The position numbers and the translations under genes are program-made. This document shows, piece after piece, positions 7,030 to 10,230 of a stretch of 10,230 nt of DNA; the first letter of the stretch is position 1, and each line of letters starts with the position of its first letter. Source of the stretch: CAJBVG01 sp044376465 (lineage in GTDB: Bacteria > Bacteroidota > Bacteroidia > Sphingobacteriales > Sphingobacteriaceae); NCBI GenBank assembly GCA_044376465.1, contig JBILKW010000073.1, positions 1 to 10,230 on the forward strand. The letters are read 5' to 3'. The notes below the pieces were generated by a model. The model was not told the DNA's origin. It did no database searches and was given only the letters and a program-made list of their open reading frames with translations.

Positions 7030-8169
7030 ATGCATTTCGAACTTTCAGAAGAACATTTAATGATTCAACAAGCAGCGAGAGATTTCGCCCAAAATGAATT
7101 AAAGCCTGGAGTAATTGAGCGTGACGAGCATCAAAAATTTCCTGCAGAACAAATTAAAAAATTAGGAGAGCTTGGATTTTTAGGTATGATGGTAGATCCA
7201 AAATACGGTGGTGCGGGCTTAGATACCATTTCGTACGTTCTGGCAATGGAAGAATTATCGAAAGTAGACGCTTCTGCATCGGTAGTAGTATCGGTAAACA
7301 ATTCATTGGTATGTTATGGATTAGAAGCATATGGTACCGAAGAGCAAAAACAAAAATATTTAGTGCCGTTAGCTACTGGTCAAAAAATTGGGGCGTTCTG
7401 TTTATCGGAACCAGAAGCAGGTTCGGATGCAACCATGCAACGTACTACCGCCGAAGACAAAGGCGATCATTATTTATTAAACGGAACTAAAAACTGGATT
7501 ACCAACGGTGGTAATTCAGAGTACTACATTGTAATTGCACAAACAGATGTTGCGAAAGGACATAGAGGTATTAATGCAATAATTGTAGAAAAAGGAATGC
7601 CAGGTTTTGAGATTGGTCCGAAAGAAAACAAATTAGGTATTAGAGGTTCGGATACTCATTCTTTAATGTTTACAGATGTAAAAGTTCCAAAAGAAAATAG
7701 AATTGGAGAAGATGGATTCGGCTTTAAATTTGCAATGAAAACATTGGCAGGCGGACGAATTGGAATTGCTTCGCAAGCTTTGGGAATTGCATCTGGTGCA
7801 TATGAATTAGCATTAGCGTATTCTAAAGAACGTAAAGCTTTTGGTACTACTATTTCTAACCACCAAGCAATACAATTTAAACTTGCCGACATGGCAACAG
7901 AAATTGAGGCAGCTAGATTGTTGTGTTTAAAATCGGCATGGTTAAAAGATAAAAAAATGGATTATGCACAGCTGAGCTCTATGGCAAAATTATTTGCATC
8001 AGAAGTGGCTATGAAAACAACCGTTGAAGCAGTACAAATTCACGGTGGATATGGATTCGTAAAGGAATTCCATGTAGAGCGTTTAATGCGTGATGCTAAG
8101 ATTACTCAAATTTACGAAGGCACTTCTGAAATACAGCGTATCGTTATTTCGAGAGAAATTCTTAAATAG
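7030..8169 (+). CDS. Acyl-CoA dehydrogenase (short-chain / butyryl-CoA type)
   Basis: This FAD enzyme introduces the alpha-beta double bond into acyl-CoA and passes electrons to an electron-transfer flavoprotein. The 379 residues match the soluble short-chain family. In order: an N-terminal helical domain (about 1-115); a middle beta domain with the FAD/substrate segment AFCLSEPEAGSDA (122-134) and NWITNGG (155-161); and a C-terminal helical domain. IHGGYGF (near 338-344) and IYEGTSEIQR follow, where Glu363 fits the catalytic base of the butyryl-CoA dehydrogenase group. Chain-length preference cannot be read from the sequence with certainty; isovaleryl- or isobutyryl-CoA-like substrates remain possible. 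It starts 8 bp after rfaE2, following a run of eight Ts, with no Shine-Dalgarno site. The function is unrelated to its upstream neighbours, so co-transcription may be incidental. A terminator follows. Confidence 0.95.
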   Translation: MHFELSEEHLMIQQAARDFAQNELKPGVIERDEHQKFPAEQIKKLGELGFLGMMVDPKYGGAGLDTISYVLAMEELSKVDASASVVVSVNNSLVCYGLEAYGTEEQKQKYLVPLATGQKIGAFCLSEPEAGSDATMQRTTAEDKGDHYLLNGTKNWITNGGNSEYYIVIAQTDVAKGHRGINAIIVEKGMPGFEIGPKENKLGIRGSDTHSLMFTDVKVPKENRIGEDGFGFKFAMKTLAGGRIGIASQALGIASGAYELALAYSKERKAFGTTISNHQAIQFKLADMATEIEAARLLCLKSAWLKDKKMDYAQLSSMAKLFASEVAMKTTVEAVQIHGGYGFVKEFHVERLMRDAKITQIYEGTSEIQRIVISREILK

Positions 8170-8170
8170 T

Positions 8171-8298
8171 CGAATTTGCGAACAAGCTAGAAATCGAATT
8201 AACGAGTTTGAGATAAACGAAAAAAGCCCTGATGATTTACTAATCTCAGGGCTTTTCTCTTTTTTGCTAATTCGCAAGTTCGTCGATTCGCTAATTCG
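8171..8298. repeat. Long imperfect palindrome of CGAATTA-type units around a terminator
   Basis: The whole gap between the two convergent genes is symmetrical. Outer arms CGAATTTGCGAAC (8171-8183) and ATTCGCTAATTCG (8286-8298) pair at 11 of 13 bases. Inner arms CGAATTAAC (8195-8203) and GCTAATTCG (8266-8274) pair at 8 of 9. The intrinsic terminator occupies the centre. Related words (CGAATT, GCGAA, AACGA) recur several times, which suggests growth from a short repeated unit, as in the hairpin at 14-88 but with a different unit. The repeat begins 1 bp after the dehydrogenase stop and ends 2 bp from the SPOR-gene stop. Confidence 0.7.
8222..8265. terminator. Bidirectional intrinsic terminator
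   Basis: AAAAGCCCTGA (8222-8232) and TCAGGGCTTTT (8246-8256) form an 11-bp stem with a GC-rich middle and a 13-base loop. T-rich sequence follows on the plus strand (8253-8265), and a run of A at 8220-8225 gives the matching U-tract on the minus strand. It would stop both the dehydrogenase transcript and the opposing SPOR-gene transcript. Confidence 0.9.
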
Positions 8299-8300
8299 TT

Positions 8301-8894
8301 TTATCGTTTCTTCAGTCCTTCTGCTGCTTCTTTGTGAGTAATACGCTTACCATCTTTAAATGGAACAACGTAGGCATCTTTAACTCCCATTCTTCGAACA
8401 TCCTCTTTAAACTGATCAGCTTCAACAAGTGTATAAAACAAACCTAAAGTTAATTTATTCATCGAGTTTTCTGTTTCTACACTAAACGATTCGTCACTAG
8501 TAGATTTAGCTTTAATATTATATTGTTTGTAAGCACCTAATTGCACTCTGTAGTAATATCCTTTAGCTGATGTTGGTTTTGAATTAGCCGCTCCTTGTTC
8601 TGCTAATAATTGCGTTTCTAATTGAGAAATCTTGGCATTATTTACATTTATTAAACTTTGCAATGAGTCTGAAGCTCTCTGTAAATTCTTGATTCGCAAG
8701 TCTAATGTTTTCTTATCTTTTAATTTACTTTCGTAATTCATTTTCATGTTACGAATTTCCATTGGCTTCATCTTGCGATAGATTTTTAATTCTTTTTTTA
8801 ATTTTTTCTTATCATTAGTACTCTGTGCAAACGTAAATACAGGAGTAATACTAAGAACTATTAAAATAGTTAAAACTCGAAATGCTTTCATCAT
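8301..8894 (-). CDS. Secreted coiled-coil protein with C-terminal SPOR domain
   Basis: The 197-residue protein begins with a signal peptide (hydrophobic core about 7-20, likely cut near TFA/QS at 23-24) and no lipobox Cys, so it is probably periplasmic. Residues about 28-100 are charged and heptad-like (many K, E, L), consistent with a coiled coil. A linker precedes a SPOR domain at about 113-182, seen as YYRVQLGAY at its first strand and GLFYTLVEADQFKEDVRRMG followed by DAYVVPF at its end. SPOR domains bind peptidoglycan stripped of stem peptides, often at the septum; a role in wall remodelling or division is inference. Two adjacent ATG codons (8894 and 8891) could each be the start. It has its own unit, convergent with the dehydrogenase and divergent from the TlpA-like gene; only a weak -7-like match (TATATTGG) lies upstream. 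Confidence 0.85.
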   Translation of the reverse strand: MMKAFRVLTILIVLSITPVFTFAQSTNDKKKLKKELKIYRKMKPMEIRNMKMNYESKLKDKKTLDLRIKNLQRASDSLQSLINVNNAKISQLETQLLAEQGAANSKPTSAKGYYYRVQLGAYKQYNIKAKSTSDESFSVETENSMNKLTLGLFYTLVEADQFKEDVRRMGVKDAYVVPFKDGKRITHKEAAEGLKKR

Positions 8895-8983
8895 TATTTG
8901 TTATGGTTTATTCTGCCAATATATAAATATTTATGAGATTTATTAAAAGGTTTAGTAACTTTATCTACTCTAGATCTATTTAA

Positions 8984-10230
8984 ATGAGGATTTTATATAA
9001 ATTTCACATTCAGGTAACAACATTTTTTTGTGTCGTTACTTTATTTTCATGCTCATCCAATAATAAAAACAACATTCAATCTGGCATATGGAGAGCAGTA
9101 TTATTGAACAAAGACAATGTTGAAATCCCCTTTGTGTTTGAATTGAAAAACAACCAAGGGAACTATTCCATTGAAATACATAATGCCGAAGAACGATTAC
9201 TGGTAGACGATTTAAAAATTGTTGGCGATAGTTTAAAAATTGTGATGCCTTTTTACGATTCGGAATTTGTACTTGGCTTACATTCTGATTCTATGATTGG
9301 TCGTTGGACGAAGAACTACGAAAATTACAAAATGGAAATGCCAGTTAAGGCATACTACAATGTTCAAGAACGATTTAACGTTGTAAACAGAAAACAAAAT
9401 TCAGATTTTGTTGGTACTTGGAGCAGTACCTTTGTTTCCGACGATGGTAAAGATACTTCTACTGCCATTGCCGAAATACGCATGGTCGACAATAAAATTG
9501 TAGGAACTTTTCTATCAACAACAGGCGACTATAGGTACTTAGAAGGATTGTCGGATAGCAACAAACTTTATTTATCGGCCTTTGATGGTTCGCATGTGTA
9601 TTTATTTACAGCAGAAATTGCCAATAAAAATACAGAGCTGGTAAATGGCGAATTTTATTCAGGTTACAAGAATAAACAAAAGTGGTTTGCCAAATACGAC
9701 CAATATGCAAAACTACCCGATGCCGATAATTTAACTTTCTTAAAAGATGACTATGACGAAATTGATTTTGAATTTAAAAACATTGAAGGCGAACTTATTT
9801 CTCTAAAAAATGATACATACAAAAACAAAGTAGTGCTTGTTCAAATAATGGGATCGTGGTGTCCAAATTGTATCGACGAAACAAATTACTTAGTTCCATT
9901 GTATAACGAAAATAAAAATAAGGGCATCGAAGTTATAGGCTTGTGCTATGAGCGAAGCGAAGATTTTAATGCCGCTGCAAACAATGCAAAAAAATTAAAA
10001 AACAGATTATCGATTCCATACGAACTCTTGATTGCTGGAACTAATAAAAAGGGAAACGTAAACGAGTCGCTTCCAATGTTAAAAAACTTCATAGCTTTTC
10101 CAACCCTAATAGTTATTGATAAAAAAGGCAAAGTGAGAAAAATACATACGGGCTACTCTGGTCCTGCAACCGGGAAACATTATGTAGAGTTTAAGATGGA
10201 GTTTGAAGCGTTTGTGAAAAAACTATTGAT
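8984..10230 (+). CDS. TlpA-family thioredoxin-fold lipoprotein (3' end outside window)
   Basis: An open frame from the ATG at 8984 stays open for 415 codons to the window edge, so it is 3'-partial. The N-terminus has a hydrophobic segment and lipobox LFSC, with Cys23 as the predicted lipid site, giving an envelope-anchored protein. Residues about 34-135 and 143-245 look like two beta-rich modules, each opening with a G-x-W motif (SGIW, VGTW); the second contains TTGDYRYLEG and FDGSHVYLF. From about 262 on is a TlpA/AhpC-TSA thioredoxin fold with the redox motif W292-C-P-N-C296 and the cis-proline P373 in AFPTLIVID, so it should be redox active in the periplasm. Residues near the edge (HTGYSGPATG, then VKKLL) look like the family's C-terminus, so probably little is missing. 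The promoter is unclear; TAACTTTA (8956-8963) is a weak candidate. Confidence 0.9.
   Translation, partial: MRILYKFHIQVTTFFCVVTLFSCSSNNKNNIQSGIWRAVLLNKDNVEIPFVFELKNNQGNYSIEIHNAEERLLVDDLKIVGDSLKIVMPFYDSEFVLGLHSDSMIGRWTKNYENYKMEMPVKAYYNVQERFNVVNRKQNSDFVGTWSSTFVSDDGKDTSTAIAEIRMVDNKIVGTFLSTTGDYRYLEGLSDSNKLYLSAFDGSHVYLFTAEIANKNTELVNGEFYSGYKNKQKWFAKYDQYAKLPDADNLTFLKDDYDEIDFEFKNIEGELISLKNDTYKNKVVLVQIMGSWCPNCIDETNYLVPLYNENKNKGIEVIGLCYERSEDFNAAANNAKKLKNRLSIPYELLIAGTNKKGNVNESLPMLKNFIAFPTLIVIDKKGKVRKIHTGYSGPATGKHYVEFKMEFEAFVKKLL

Noticed and set aside
8090..8341. Small plus-strand gene across the convergent gap (83 codons)
   Set aside because: It overlaps the conserved C-terminus of the dehydrogenase, the terminator and the SPOR-gene end in other frames; its translation has no recognisable family.
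8895..8983. Strong promoters in the divergent gap between the SPOR and TlpA-like genes
   Set aside because: Only one-mismatch -7 matches (TATATTGG minus, TAACTTTA plus) were found, and neither has a TTG at about 20 bp, so I did not list them as features.
1..10230. Mobile element, phage, defence or biosynthetic cluster
   Set aside because: Every gene has a housekeeping or envelope assignment; there is no transposase, integrase, toxin-like pair or tRNA-associated direct repeat.

Overview
The window is AT-rich bacterial DNA, and its gene content points to the phylum Bacteroidota; I cannot place it more finely. The phylum signs are a DUF4270 lipoprotein, a truncated GlgA-like protein next to panC, a stand-alone RfaE domain II, promoters of the TTG / TAnnTTTG type, few Shine-Dalgarno sites, and short tandem-unit palindromes between genes. 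Coding density is high, all nine complete genes look intact, and a tenth gene runs off the right edge. I see no tRNA, rRNA, CRISPR array, transposase, phage or defence genes.

Left part (1-4124, minus strand). Three genes are read right to left: a 275-residue GlgA-like protein without a normal sugar-nucleotide site, a DUF4270 lipoprotein 13 bp downstream, and glmS 47 bp after that. They look like one transcription unit, starting from a good Bacteroidota-type promoter at 4182-4212 and ending at a perfect 29-bp hairpin built from 7-base units (21-88).

Middle (4281-8169, plus strand). Divergent from that unit run panC and panD (the beta-alanine branch of pantothenate and CoA synthesis), a UPF0104/LPG_synthase_TM membrane protein, rfaE2 (the nucleotidyltransferase of ADP-heptose synthesis, overlapping its upstream neighbour by 17 bp) and an acyl-CoA dehydrogenase. 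Gaps are very short, so most are probably co-transcribed, perhaps with an extra promoter before panD. panC and the membrane-protein gene both need TTG start codons.

Right part (8170-10230). The 131-bp convergent gap after the dehydrogenase is filled by a long imperfect palindrome with a clear bidirectional terminator at its core. Next comes a minus-strand secreted coiled-coil protein with a SPOR domain, and divergent from it a TlpA-type thioredoxin-fold lipoprotein that is cut by the window edge.

The window is mostly housekeeping and cell-envelope metabolism. I find no convincing new multi-gene system. The points most worth a second look are the two repeat-built palindromes, the catalytically degenerate GlgA-like protein in its operon with DUF4270 and glmS, and the start and promoter arrangements around panC and panD.
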